Positions 19,110 to 28,578 of a DNA stretch of 64,000 nt are shown here, piece after piece. The DNA comes from Granulicella sp. GTDB lineage: Bacteria; Acidobacteriota; Terriglobia; Terriglobales; Acidobacteriaceae. The notes below the pieces were generated by a model. The model was not told the DNA's origin. It did no database searches and worked only from the letters and a program-made list of their open reading frames with translations. The translations under genes and the position numbers were made by a program. Position 1 is the stretch's first letter. Each line of letters starts with the position of its first letter. Location: assembly GCA_027450185.1 (NCBI GenBank), contig DAIDKF010000001.1, positions 1-64,000 of the forward strand. The letters run 5' to 3'.

Positions 19110-20558
19110 CTAGTCGTGTGCCGAGCCTGTGGAGTTGTACAGATCTGGATAAGGCTGTGTTGCGACGATAGGGTCATCACCAACGACTTGCATAAGGTGC
19201 ACGTTCGCACGCGTGAGAGTGAACTCAGGTGGGGGACCGCTGGTTAGCGGAAGTTGGGCGTCGGTGGAACCGGCGGGCAGAGCGATGGTCTGCATGGAAG
19301 TCCCAATTGTGACGCGGATTTCGGCTGGTGCGGTGAGATTTGCTGTGATATAGAGGGCGTTGGCGACGGGCCCGTAGAGGTTGATGGGTGGTTGGTGTGC
19401 GATGGAGAGGACGGTGCGATAGGCCCAATAGATGGTGTCGTGCTCAAGGATGGGTTGGCGACCGGTCTTGTACCACTGGATGAAGTAGGAGAGGAGATTC
19501 GTTACGCCGCGGTGACTGTGAAAAAAGTGAAGAGTAGAGGGCGGAGCAATGCTGGCACCGAGGTCGTTGGCGCCGGGATAGAGGGCAGGGTCGTTGATGG
19601 GGCTGACGTAGGTGCCTTCGATGAAGTCGTTCCAAGTGATGATCTCGACCCAGTCAGGGTGGGTCGTCTGGATTGCCTGCATCCAGAGGGCGCGCATGCC
19701 GGAGTACCCGCTGTACTCATAGTAGCGGTTCGCGTTGGCTGCCCAGAACTGGAAGGCAATGGGTGCCATATAGAGCTTGCACGCGGCGTGGAGGGAGACA
19801 GCGTAGGTGGCGGAGGATAGGAGCTGGTCGGGCGGATGGCCGAGACCGGGGACGCCGGCGATGCCCCAGTAGAAAGCTCCATCGAGGATGTGCTGGTAAG
19901 GTGCTATGCCGTTGACAATATCGTCAGGGGTTGGTGTTTCGCCACCCCAGAAAAAGGAGGGGACAAGGAAGACAGGAAGGGGTGCGCTGGAGGGAACGCC
20001 TGCGGCGGGAGCGAGCGCGTTGGGTGCAGGAACGAGCGATGGAGTGGTGCCGTGCTCGAAGTCGTCGCGGAGCTGCTGCCAGAAGCGCGGTCCACGGCTG
20101 GAGCCGGCGAAGGTTGTAAGGACGAAGCGGCCGTTGTGCCGGAAGCAGATCGTCGCATAGCGGGGATTGTTGGCGAAGCGGCGGACCATGTCGAGAATGT
20201 CGGGAGCGTCGTTGGAGCAACACATGTCGGCCGAAAACATGAGCTTGAACCCGGAGTGGAGGCGATAGGCGGCTTCAAACATCTCTGAAGCGCGGCGGAT
20301 ATAGCGGGGCTCTTTGAACCAGCCGCCGGCGTTGAGGGCGAAGCCGTCGATGCCGATGGATTGGGCTTGCTGGATCTCGCGCTCGTAGGAGGCGATGTTA
20401 GTCGCACCGGTGGGGGTGTCGGCGGTGTAGTCCTGATTGGCGAGCATGTAGTGTGCGAACACGAGACGCTGTGCGCACAGGGAACAGGGTGTGAATAAAC
20501 ATAAGGTCGCCAAGAGGTGCGAGGCGAAGAGACAGACGCGTTGACGCGTGCATAACAT
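19110..20558 (-). CDS. GH71 alpha-1,3-glucanase-like glycoside hydrolase
   Basis: A 482-residue exported protein (hydrophobic N-terminus ending SLCAQ) resembling mutanases that split alpha-1,3-glucan, a polymer of fungal cell walls and some bacterial biofilms. The GH71 start is plain: VFAHYMLANQDY, then IQQAQSIGIDGFALNAGGW, then FKLMFSADMCCSND. Later EIITWNDFIEGTYVSP carries acidic residues typical of the fold. A C-terminal beta-rich region (from about residue 400, ITANLTAPAEIRVTIG) resembles the fungal enzymes' tail. GH71 is chiefly fungal, so a bacterial copy on an island is notable. It lies downstream of, and on the same strand as, the regulator gene. Confidence 0.82.
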   Translation of the reverse strand: MLCTRQRVCLFASHLLATLCLFTPCSLCAQRLVFAHYMLANQDYTADTPTGATNIASYEREIQQAQSIGIDGFALNAGGWFKEPRYIRRASEMFEAAYRLHSGFKLMFSADMCCSNDAPDILDMVRRFANNPRYATICFRHNGRFVLTTFAGSSRGPRFWQQLRDDFEHGTTPSLVPAPNALAPAAGVPSSAPLPVFLVPSFFWGGETPTPDDIVNGIAPYQHILDGAFYWGIAGVPGLGHPPDQLLSSATYAVSLHAACKLYMAPIAFQFWAANANRYYEYSGYSGMRALWMQAIQTTHPDWVEIITWNDFIEGTYVSPINDPALYPGANDLGASIAPPSTLHFFHSHRGVTNLLSYFIQWYKTGRQPILEHDTIYWAYRTVLSIAHQPPINLYGPVANALYITANLTAPAEIRVTIGTSMQTIALPAGSTDAQLPLTSGPPPEFTLTRANVHLMQVVGDDPIVATQPYPDLYNSTGSAHD

Positions 20559-20621
20559 GCAAATGAACTTACCAGAAGGCTGGTCGATTGTCAGAATCAG
20601 AAGACGATCTAAGGTTCGAAC

Positions 20622-21887
20622 TTACCAAAAGTAGGTGGCAACCACTTTTGGCGGAGAGGAACTGCCGTCGATGATCTCAGTACTGAGGACAACTTCCATA
20701 TTCTTCTGGTCCCAGCCTTTGGGGGCATAGGCTCTGATGGCGTCCATTTCACCGGGCTGAGTGAGGAACTCACCGGCGGCGACGGTGCCACCGCGCGCGA
20801 TGCCGGCGGCGACGATGGCAAACTTGCCGGTATTGGGGTCGCGAAAGCGGGCGACAATGGCGTAGTCGCGGTAGTTGTGGGTCGTCTGTTGGACTTCGCG
20901 GTCGATGCTCCAGCGGAGTTGTTGACGAGACTGCGTGTCTTCGATCCAGAAGTGGGTCATGCCGGGATCGTTACCGAAACGATAGCGAAGATCGTGGGTC
21001 ATGCGCAGCGTCCAGGCATTGTCAAAGGCACCGAGGAAGATGGTGGGGCCCTGGCGCAGATCGGTGAGAGTGGCCGTGCCCTCGTCGAGCAGAGTGTAGC
21101 GGCTGCGATGCATCTCCAGGATTCCAGAGAGGCTCATGAGGGGCTGGAGATCGTCGAGTACAACGCCACGCATCTGCTCGTCGAGATGTCGCTCCTGCGT
21201 TGGGGCGGTGGCGTCAAGGAGGGTTTGGCCTGTGAACGTGCTCTGGGGAAAGCAGAGCGCAATGGGGTCCGATGATCCGAAGACAGGGGCCCAGAATTTA
21301 TCGAGTGTGGAGAGACGCGAGGTGAACCAGTACCCGCAACTAACAGTTACAGCGACGATGAGCACCGGGACGATCACCAGCCAGTGGATGTGGGGCCGAG
21401 TGCGCGATGAAGTGGCGGAGTGTGCGATTGTGTCAGGAGCATCTTTAGTGGAGATGAAACCGTTGGCATGCGGTGGATAGGATGCAACCGGCGCAATGGG
21501 GGCCGACGAAGAAGCGGCATGGGGCCATTCAAAGTGGGGAATGTAGGAACCAGGGGGAAGCGAGATGCGTAGCTCGTTGTGGGTCTCCGTGTCCTGATAG
21601 TACTGGGCGATGCGCTTGCGAATTTCGGCGGCGGTGACACGGACGATGGGGTCGGAGGTGGTATCGTAGCCGGCATTGCGTCCAAAGACTTCAATGCCCA
21701 GCGTACGTTCCTTCAGCAGGTCGCTGCGGCCTTCAAGCTCTTCCTGGACGACGTAACGGAGAAAGCTGGGGAATCGTTTGCTATGGGAGAAGTGCTGGTT
21801 ATCCAGAAGGCGGTCCAACTGGCGCAGAATGTCAACCTTCTCTTGTTCGCCATACACGGGTACTGAAACGCTCTTGTAGTCCGCCAT
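20622..21887 (-). CDS. Membrane-anchored winged-helix-like regulator (acidobacterial type)
   Basis: The N-terminal 120 residues show LKERTLGIEVFGRNAGYDT, DPIVRVTAAEIRKRIAQYY and LRISLPPGSYIPHFEW, a pattern I associate with a cytoplasmic DNA-binding-like domain common in Acidobacteria next to transporter genes. One membrane segment follows near residue 170 (WLVIVPVLIVAVTVSCGYW), then about 230 residues probably outside the membrane that may sense a ligand. The ATG at 21887 is preferred to the track's TTG at 21899. It is divergent from the TonB-dependent transporter, with a perfect palindrome between them, so it probably controls the glucan genes. The regulatory role is inferred. Confidence 0.7.
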   Translation of the reverse strand: MADYKSVSVPVYGEQEKVDILRQLDRLLDNQHFSHSKRFPSFLRYVVQEELEGRSDLLKERTLGIEVFGRNAGYDTTSDPIVRVTAAEIRKRIAQYYQDTETHNELRISLPPGSYIPHFEWPHAASSSAPIAPVASYPPHANGFISTKDAPDTIAHSATSSRTRPHIHWLVIVPVLIVAVTVSCGYWFTSRLSTLDKFWAPVFGSSDPIALCFPQSTFTGQTLLDATAPTQERHLDEQMRGVVLDDLQPLMSLSGILEMHRSRYTLLDEGTATLTDLRQGPTIFLGAFDNAWTLRMTHDLRYRFGNDPGMTHFWIEDTQSRQQLRWSIDREVQQTTHNYRDYAIVARFRDPNTGKFAIVAAGIARGGTVAAGEFLTQPGEMDAIRAYAPKGWDQKNMEVVLSTEIIDGSSSPPKVVATYFW

Positions 21888-21972
21888 ATATCTCGCCAAG
21901 GGCGGATTATACCGTCTTCTGAATATCTTTGTCTCGCACTGAAAGCGATGATTTTCCCAATGTTTTAGCGAT

Positions 21973-21988
21973 TCTTATCAGGATAAGA
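21973..21988. promoter_or_regulatory. Palindromic operator candidate TCTTATCAGGATAAGA
   Basis: A perfect 7-bp inverted repeat (TCTTATC / GATAAGA) around two bases, in the 235-bp space between the divergent regulator and transporter genes. It is about 85 bases from the regulator start and 135 from the transporter start. Position and symmetry suit an operator. Confidence 0.5.
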
Positions 21989-22122
21989 GATTGTGCATTA
22001 CCGAAAGGCTCTAGACAGTGTCAGGGGTGAAACTTATAACCGGGCAATGCTTGAAGTCAACTGTAGTTCTACACACGAGTCATCCCGGCTTCAAGAGAAG
22101 CAGGCCAAATTTTGGAGGCAAT

Positions 22123-25100
22123 ATGAACCGCAATCTTATAGAGATTGACGCAACTTACTTCTGGATCATCCGGAGATACCGTTACGTCCTCAGCTTTTCC
22201 GTCTGCCTGATGTTGCTGGTCATGCTGTGTAGTTCGGCGTGGGGCCAGGTGGGCACCGCCTCATTGAGCAGCATTGTGCAGGACCAGACCGGGGCGATTG
22301 TTCCGGGCGCCAAGGTGACTATCCGGAACACGACTAGCGGAGCGCAACGGTCGTTGCAGAGCAATGGAGCAGGGTCGTTTACCTTCTCGGCGCTTCCCAG
22401 CGGCGACTATACACTGACGGTGGAACACAGGGGATTTAAGCAATTGGTCCATCCGGAGATTCATCTGAACCCAGGGGACAGCCTGGCGCTTCCAGATGTG
22501 CGCCTAAGCTTGGGAGATGTGAGCGAAAGCGTTACGGTGAGTACGACGGTGGCAGGGTTGCCGCTGGATAGCGGCCAGCTAAGCTCGACGATTACATCGA
22601 ACGATCTGGAGCGGCTCTCGGTGGTGGGGCGTGATTCGACGGAACTGGAACGCATTCTGCCGGGGTTTGCTATCCGCAACCTAGCGTCGACGAACGCGGC
22701 GCCGGACTATACGCAGGTGGAGATAGGGCAGCCGACGCCATATGCGTCGAATGGCTCGCCGGTGGCAGGCATCACCCTGACGCTGGATGGTGCGAACCTG
22801 ACAGATGCTGGAAACTTCGGGGCGGCGCTGCAGAATATCGACAACTCATTTGTAAGCGAGGTGCAGGTGCAGACGTCGAACTTCGGTGCGGACCAATCGA
22901 ACGGCCCAGTAGTGATCACGGGAGTGACGAAGTCGGGCACGGATAAATATCACGGGTCGGTATACACGTACGCACGCACGTATCAGTTGGACGCTAACGA
23001 CTGGCTGGCGAACTATGACGGCATTGCACGACCCGATGACCGTTATGTGTATCCGGGTGGAACAATCAGCGGACCTGTTCCGCATACAAAGAAAGTTACG
23101 TTCTTCGCTGGCGCAGAGTATGACGCACAGCGCAATATTTATGCGTATGGCAGCTCGGGTAGCGCGATCATCCATGCATTGGTGCCCACTGCCGCGATGC
23201 GTGCGGGCGACTTCAGCCAGGCTGCGTTGGCGGCGTACCTGGGACCAGAGATAAACAATGGGAATTATGGGACGTTCAATGTTGCCCCGACTGTGGGTGA
23301 CGATGGATCAGCGCTGAGCAACGGTAATATTGCGGCGTTTCTGAATCCTGGAGCGATGGCGTTGGTAAATGGCACGCTTCCGTTGCCGACACGGCAGCAG
23401 ACGGGCACGGACGGGTTCAACTACGATGCGCAGAACCTGGTGAACAACAATGTGAGCCAGTTTGTTGGTCGCGTGGATTACAGTGTCACGCCACGCAACA
23501 TTTTCTTCGCGCGGTACAGCTTTGAAAAACAGAAGCAGGGAGAGCCGGAGGTCCCGTATTATTCGCCAGCGTCTTCCAGTGTGATGGGAGGGGTGAATAC
23601 TCCTGGCTATGGCGTGGATAATAACGTGTGGGTGCACAGCGGTGCTGCCAACTACGTGACCCAGTTTACGCCGACGCTGACCAACGAGATGTATGCCACC
23701 ATTACAGCGTTTACGGAGTCGTTTGCAGCGCGAGAGATCGCTGCGCTGCAGAAGACGGGAATCAACTATCCGTATAACGGCGCATTCAACAATAACGATA
23801 CGCAGTATCCGCAGCTAGGAACTTATACGACCTATGGCGGCTTACCTCTGGGGTTGTGGCCGGACTACTCGGAAAACCCGCTAGAGCTAAAGAAGCTGCA
23901 ACCGAACGTCGGCGACAACCTGACCAAGGTGTGGGGTAAGCATACGGTTAAGATCGGCATCTTCAGCCAGCGTACAACCAACAACCAGACGGCGACCAAT
24001 CCTGCGACCAACGGCATCATCCAGGACTACTACTACGGACCTGCGGGAGCGTACTTTGCGGATTACAACGGCACGTATCCGGATGGATCGCCGGCGTATG
24101 GAAAGCCGCACTACAACAGCGGCAATGCGCTGGCGAACTTCTTTGAAGGGCAGATTCAGGATTGGCATCAGCAGAATTTCAATCCTTATACAGACCTGTA
24201 TTTCTGGAACACGGACTTTTACTTGCAGGATACGTGGCATGCAGCATCGAATTTTGTTGTGACCTATGGCGCACGCATTAGCAAGCTGGGTGCGTGGCAG
24301 GATGCGCATGGGATTGGCGCTGCGATCTGGAACCCAGCGCTATACACCTCCACTTACAACGCAACGACAAATCCTCTGCCCGGCATTACGTGGCATGCGG
24401 TTACACCGTCGGTTCCGAACTCTGGTACAGCAGCGCCGCCGCTTTACTTTGAGCCACGCGTCGGATTCTCCTTTGACGTTTTCAAGAACGGAAATACGGT
24501 GCTGCGTGGCGGAGTGGGTGTGTATCGCTTCCATGATTCGGTAACAGATGTGACGAGCCAGTTTGCCGAGGCGGAGAACGTCCGATACACCGATCTGCAA
24601 GGCTTTGGCGATAACACGCTGGAAGGCGTGAATACGCTTCACCTGAATCCGAACACATATGGAGATACGGGCCCAGGCAGCACGGAGACGTATATCTCTC
24701 CGTCGACGATCTATGGGCTCGATCCGACTGACAACAAGGAGCCTGTGACGAATAACTACAGCCTCAGTGTGGCGCAGAAGATGCCGGGCAACTGGATTCT
24801 GCAGGTTTCCTATGCGGGCAACAATACTAATTCCATGATGGACAACGGCACTACGCAGCCCGTGGTGCTGGATAACGTGAACGCGATCCCCGTGGGAACG
24901 TTGTTCACGGCAGCGGCAGCAACGGCAATTAATGCAGCTGCGGGTTACGATGCCTGCAATCCGACAGGTTGCACTCCGGTGCAGGCGGCGAGCCTAGATA
25001 ACATCTACAACTACACCGGCGACAAGGCTGTTCAAAAGGCGAGGCCTTATCCCAATTACAGCCAGATTCTTGTACCAAGGCACAACACATACGCGAACTA

Positions 25101-25911
25101 TAACGGGCTCCAGATCGTAGCGATTAAGCAGGCAGGCAAGTTCAACTTCAATGCGAACTACTCGTTCTCCAAGGCTCTCGGTATTCTGGGTTCGTCGGCG
25201 GATTTTAACTGGACAGCCGGCATCGACCCCTTCCATCTGCAGAATAACTATGGGCCGTTGAACTTCGACCGTTCGCAGGTACTGAACCTGAGCTACTCGT
25301 ATCAGACAGGCAAATATACGGACGCGCGGCTACTGGGCGGCTTCATCAACGGCTGGCTGATCTCGGGAATTACGAATATCCAGAGCGGACCGAATATGCA
25401 GACGGGAGTGAGCCCTTCGCCGGGCTACTACCTGCAGGGTAATATCGGGCAGGGTGCGACGGCATATCCAGTGGAGTCACAGTCGATTCTTGGAACTCCG
25501 GACGTAAACCTGCAGCCGGTGCTGACGTGCAATCCGGCGAAGGGCCTGACAACACATCAGTACCTGAACCCAAACTGCTTTGCGTTGCCGGCGATTGGAA
25601 CCAACGGTCAGTACATCGAGCCCTACGCTCACGGGCCGGCGTTCTTCAACACCGACTTGACACTGGAGAAGAGCATTGGGTTGGGAGACGGGCGCAGTCT
25701 GCACATTCGGTATGCGGCGTTCAACTTCATCAACCATGGGCTGAACAGCTTTGGAACGGGATATGCTTCGCAGACTACGCTGCAGTTGAGCGACACGTCA
25801 CCAAATGGGTCTCCTGCAACGGCAACGTATAACCCGAGTGAGGGTTTTGGATCGGCTCCGTTGAAACTTGGGAGGAGGGTGTCCGAAGTTTCGCTGGTGT
25901 ATTCGTTCTAG
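22123..25911 (+). CDS. Oar-like TonB-dependent outer-membrane transporter with carboxypeptidase-regulatory domain
   Basis: About 1,262 residues from the ATG at 22123, which has GGAGG five bases upstream; the track start at 22018 adds 35 residues. A signal peptide (LSFSVCLMLLVMLCSSAWG) precedes a beta-sandwich CarboxypepD_reg-like domain (SLSSIVQDQTGAIVPGAKVTI). A plug-like segment follows (FGADQSNGPVVITGVTKSG), then a long barrel and an aromatic C-terminus (EVSLVYSF) of outer-membrane type. In Acidobacteria such proteins import large oligosaccharides, as SusC does in Bacteroidetes; no SusD is present. The GH31 gene follows after a terminator. Glucan fragments are the inferred cargo. Confidence 0.86.
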   Translation: MNRNLIEIDATYFWIIRRYRYVLSFSVCLMLLVMLCSSAWGQVGTASLSSIVQDQTGAIVPGAKVTIRNTTSGAQRSLQSNGAGSFTFSALPSGDYTLTVEHRGFKQLVHPEIHLNPGDSLALPDVRLSLGDVSESVTVSTTVAGLPLDSGQLSSTITSNDLERLSVVGRDSTELERILPGFAIRNLASTNAAPDYTQVEIGQPTPYASNGSPVAGITLTLDGANLTDAGNFGAALQNIDNSFVSEVQVQTSNFGADQSNGPVVITGVTKSGTDKYHGSVYTYARTYQLDANDWLANYDGIARPDDRYVYPGGTISGPVPHTKKVTFFAGAEYDAQRNIYAYGSSGSAIIHALVPTAAMRAGDFSQAALAAYLGPEINNGNYGTFNVAPTVGDDGSALSNGNIAAFLNPGAMALVNGTLPLPTRQQTGTDGFNYDAQNLVNNNVSQFVGRVDYSVTPRNIFFARYSFEKQKQGEPEVPYYSPASSSVMGGVNTPGYGVDNNVWVHSGAANYVTQFTPTLTNEMYATITAFTESFAAREIAALQKTGINYPYNGAFNNNDTQYPQLGTYTTYGGLPLGLWPDYSENPLELKKLQPNVGDNLTKVWGKHTVKIGIFSQRTTNNQTATNPATNGIIQDYYYGPAGAYFADYNGTYPDGSPAYGKPHYNSGNALANFFEGQIQDWHQQNFNPYTDLYFWNTDFYLQDTWHAASNFVVTYGARISKLGAWQDAHGIGAAIWNPALYTSTYNATTNPLPGITWHAVTPSVPNSGTAAPPLYFEPRVGFSFDVFKNGNTVLRGGVGVYRFHDSVTDVTSQFAEAENVRYTDLQGFGDNTLEGVNTLHLNPNTYGDTGPGSTETYISPSTIYGLDPTDNKEPVTNNYSLSVAQKMPGNWILQVSYAGNNTNSMMDNGTTQPVVLDNVNAIPVGTLFTAAAATAINAAAGYDACNPTGCTPVQAASLDNIYNYTGDKAVQKARPYPNYSQILVPRHNTYANYNGLQIVAIKQAGKFNFNANYSFSKALGILGSSADFNWTAGIDPFHLQNNYGPLNFDRSQVLNLSYSYQTGKYTDARLLGGFINGWLISGITNIQSGPNMQTGVSPSPGYYLQGNIGQGATAYPVESQSILGTPDVNLQPVLTCNPAKGLTTHQYLNPNCFALPAIGTNGQYIEPYAHGPAFFNTDLTLEKSIGLGDGRSLHIRYAAFNFINHGLNSFGTGYASQTTLQLSDTSPNGSPATATYNPSEGFGSAPLKLGRRVSEVSLVYSF

Positions 25912-25921
25912 CCATTCTTCA

Positions 25922-25960
25922 AGCCGTGACGGAGAGACATACCGCCGCGGCTTTTTCTTT
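25922..25960 (+). terminator. Intrinsic terminator after the TonB-dependent transporter
   Basis: AGCCGTGACGG pairs with CCGCCGCGGCT (one A-C mismatch, one G-T pair) over a nine-base loop, followed by TTTTCTTTT. It begins 11 bases after the transporter stop and ends about 12 bases before the GH31 start, so it may also set the GH31:transporter ratio. Confidence 0.75.
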
Positions 25961-25971
25961 TAGGGGACTTT

Positions 25972-28548
25972 GTGGAGAATCAAATATCCGGTCGATGGGT
26001 CTCGGGGTCAATTGCTTCGTTGATTTTGTATGTCGTTGTCGCGGGTATTAGCGCGAGGGCGCAGACACAGGCGAGTGGTGCTGAGGAGGCTGCCAGCTTT
26101 TCGAAGCTGACGTCCTCTGTGGCGTTACGCAACGGGGTAGACCTGCGTGATGGAGGGCTGAGAATGCAGATCACAGCGCTGCGTGATGATGTGCTACGGA
26201 TTCGGGCGTCACGCACAGATGTGTTACCAGAGGATGCGAGCTGGGCGGTGCTGCCGGAGGCGCGAAGAGCATCGGTGGCAGTGCAGCAGGAGAGCAGTGC
26301 ACGTACGGTGCGATTCCGTACTTCGAAATTGGAGGTGAGGGTCGACCGCGCGACGGGATTAATAACTCTTATGGATGCTGAGGGGCATGTGCTGCAACAG
26401 GACGCGGAGCCGATGCAGTTTGAGGGCAAGCGGTTTTGCGCAGCGGAAACGATGCCTCTTGATGAGCACTACTTTGGACTGGGCGATAAGACAGGGGCAT
26501 TTGACCATCGTGAGGAAGCGTTCCGGATGTGGAACACAGACGCTTATGCGTGGCAGGAGTCGACCGATCCGCTGTACAAGAGCATTCCGTTCTACTTGAC
26601 GTATCGCGCGGGTGTGTCGCTGGGCGTGTTGATGGATAACACATGGCCTTCGTCATTTGACTTTGGGAAGACGCTGGAAAACACGATGCAGTATTGTGTG
26701 GATGGGGGGGCGGCGGATGTATACGTGTTGTATGGCCCCACTGCGAAGCAGGTGTTGAAGAGTTATGCATGGCTGACAGGACCGACGCCGCTGCCACCAC
26801 TGTGGACGCTGGGGTTTCAGCAATCACGTTACAGCTATATGACCGAGGCGCGGGTGCTGGAAGTGGCCGAACGGTTGCGCAAGGACCGGATTCCGTCGGA
26901 TGCGATTTATCTGGACATCGACTACCAGAATAAGAATCGACCGTTCACGATCAATACGCAGGCGTTTCCGGATATTCCGGGGATGGTCAAGACGCTGCAT
27001 GAGCAGAAGTTTCATGTGGTGGCGATTACGGACCTGCACATTGCGTACCTGCCGGGACAGGACTATGCGCCGTTCAACAGCGGGATGGCGGGGGATGACT
27101 TTGTAAAGAATCCAGACGGGTCAGTGTATGTGGGAAAGGTTTGGCCAGGGCCGAGCGTATTTCCTGACTTCACGAAGCGGAGTGCGCGGGTGTGGTGGAG
27201 CACGCTGTACAAGGGTTTTACGGAGATGGGTATCGATGGGTTCTGGAATGACATGAATGAGCCTTCGGTGTTCGATGAGTTGAAGACGATGCCGTGTTCG
27301 ACCGTGCATCAGCTCGATGAGCCGGGGTTTGCAGAGCGCACGGCTACGCATTGCGAGATTCATAACGTGTATGGGATGGAGAACTCGCGGGCTACGTTTG
27401 AGGGGCAACTGGCGCTGCGCCCGGATATGCGACCGTTTGTGCTGACTCGCGCGACGTATGCGGGAGGACAGCGTTACGCAGCTACATGGACGGGCGACAA
27501 CTCCGCCACTTGGAATCACCTCCGGCTAACGACTTCGATGCTGAAAAACCTGGGGCTGAGCGGATTTGCACTGGCCGGGGCGGACGTGGGAGGATATGCG
27601 GGCACGCCCACACCAGAGCTGCTGACAAAGTGGATCGAGATTGGCGCGTTCCAGCCGATCGATCGTGATCATGCGGAGAAGGGCACAGGTGACCATGAGG
27701 TATGGGCCAATGGGCTGGCGCAGGAGGATATCCGCCGGCGGTTTATTGAGACACGTTACCGGCTGCTTCCGTACCTCTATACCATTACCGAGGAGGACAC
27801 ACATACGGGCCTGCCGCTGCTGCGGCCGCTATTTTTGGAGTTTCCAGATGCTGCATCTGACCACCACCCTCTGGATGTGGATGTAAATACGTCGGGCGAG
27901 TTCATGGTAGGGCCGGACCTGCTGGTCGCTGCTCCAGCATTCGAGGACAAGGCGGACGACTATGATGCAACACTTCCATCGCGTGGCTGGTATGACTTTT
28001 GGACTGGCAAGGAAGTAGCCGAGGACAAGGAGCAACTGCAAACAGGGGGTATGCTGCCAGGGATCGGCGCAGGACTGGCGTTGCCGACGGTGCGTGTCCA
28101 TCGCGAATTGGCTACACTGCCGGTATTTGTACGGCCCGGAGCGATTATTCCGATGGAGCCGCTAGTGCAGAGTACCGAAGAGCGCCCGAAAGGACCATTG
28201 ACGCTGCGCGTCTTTGCGGGAGCGGACTGCGGCGGGCATCTGTATCAGGATGATGGCCGGAGCTTTGCTTACAAGCAGGGAGCATTTCTTCGCATGAGCT
28301 TTACCTGCGAGGCTACAGCGGACCATCGCCGCGTGAGTGTTCGGGTAGGAAAGCACGAGGGGACGTACCCGGCATGGTGGAAAGAGCTTGCCGTCCAGGT
28401 GAACGGTCTGAATGGAAAAGCCTCAGTGGTTACCGTAAATGGCAAGATCGCTGCACACGTCGACGACGGTCATTCGGTAACAATCGAAACACTGGATGCG
28501 GGTGATGGAATGGATATTGTAGTGCGATCGACGGGCGACGGCCAGTAA
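25972..28548 (+). CDS. GH31 alpha-glucosidase-type glycoside hydrolase
   Basis: An 858-residue exported enzyme (signal peptide about residues 12-35, ending ISARAQ) that releases alpha-linked glucose. The nucleophile Asp is near residue 427 in GFWNDMNEPS and the acid/base Asp near residue 509 in WTGDNSATWNH. DAIYLDIDYQNKNRPFT replaces the more common DIDYM motif, so specificity may be shifted. The C-terminus has a DUF5110-like domain (LRVFAGADCGGHLYQDDGRS). GTG at 25972 is the start, with AGGGGA upstream. It would complete alpha-1,3-glucan breakdown begun by GH71. Alpha-xylosidase or another activity cannot be excluded. Confidence 0.9.
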   Translation: MENQISGRWVSGSIASLILYVVVAGISARAQTQASGAEEAASFSKLTSSVALRNGVDLRDGGLRMQITALRDDVLRIRASRTDVLPEDASWAVLPEARRASVAVQQESSARTVRFRTSKLEVRVDRATGLITLMDAEGHVLQQDAEPMQFEGKRFCAAETMPLDEHYFGLGDKTGAFDHREEAFRMWNTDAYAWQESTDPLYKSIPFYLTYRAGVSLGVLMDNTWPSSFDFGKTLENTMQYCVDGGAADVYVLYGPTAKQVLKSYAWLTGPTPLPPLWTLGFQQSRYSYMTEARVLEVAERLRKDRIPSDAIYLDIDYQNKNRPFTINTQAFPDIPGMVKTLHEQKFHVVAITDLHIAYLPGQDYAPFNSGMAGDDFVKNPDGSVYVGKVWPGPSVFPDFTKRSARVWWSTLYKGFTEMGIDGFWNDMNEPSVFDELKTMPCSTVHQLDEPGFAERTATHCEIHNVYGMENSRATFEGQLALRPDMRPFVLTRATYAGGQRYAATWTGDNSATWNHLRLTTSMLKNLGLSGFALAGADVGGYAGTPTPELLTKWIEIGAFQPIDRDHAEKGTGDHEVWANGLAQEDIRRRFIETRYRLLPYLYTITEEDTHTGLPLLRPLFLEFPDAASDHHPLDVDVNTSGEFMVGPDLLVAAPAFEDKADDYDATLPSRGWYDFWTGKEVAEDKEQLQTGGMLPGIGAGLALPTVRVHRELATLPVFVRPGAIIPMEPLVQSTEERPKGPLTLRVFAGADCGGHLYQDDGRSFAYKQGAFLRMSFTCEATADHRRVSVRVGKHEGTYPAWWKELAVQVNGLNGKASVVTVNGKIAAHVDDGHSVTIETLDAGDGMDIVVRSTGDGQ

Positions 28549-28578
28549 TGGTCACCTGAATTAAGGACCGGCGCATAT

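Noticed and set aside
18902-19210. Minus-strand frame reading MSTDHAVLGKEQ
   Set aside because: Looks protein-like and may be a remnant by the island edge, but no family could be named and it overlaps the end of the GH71 gene.
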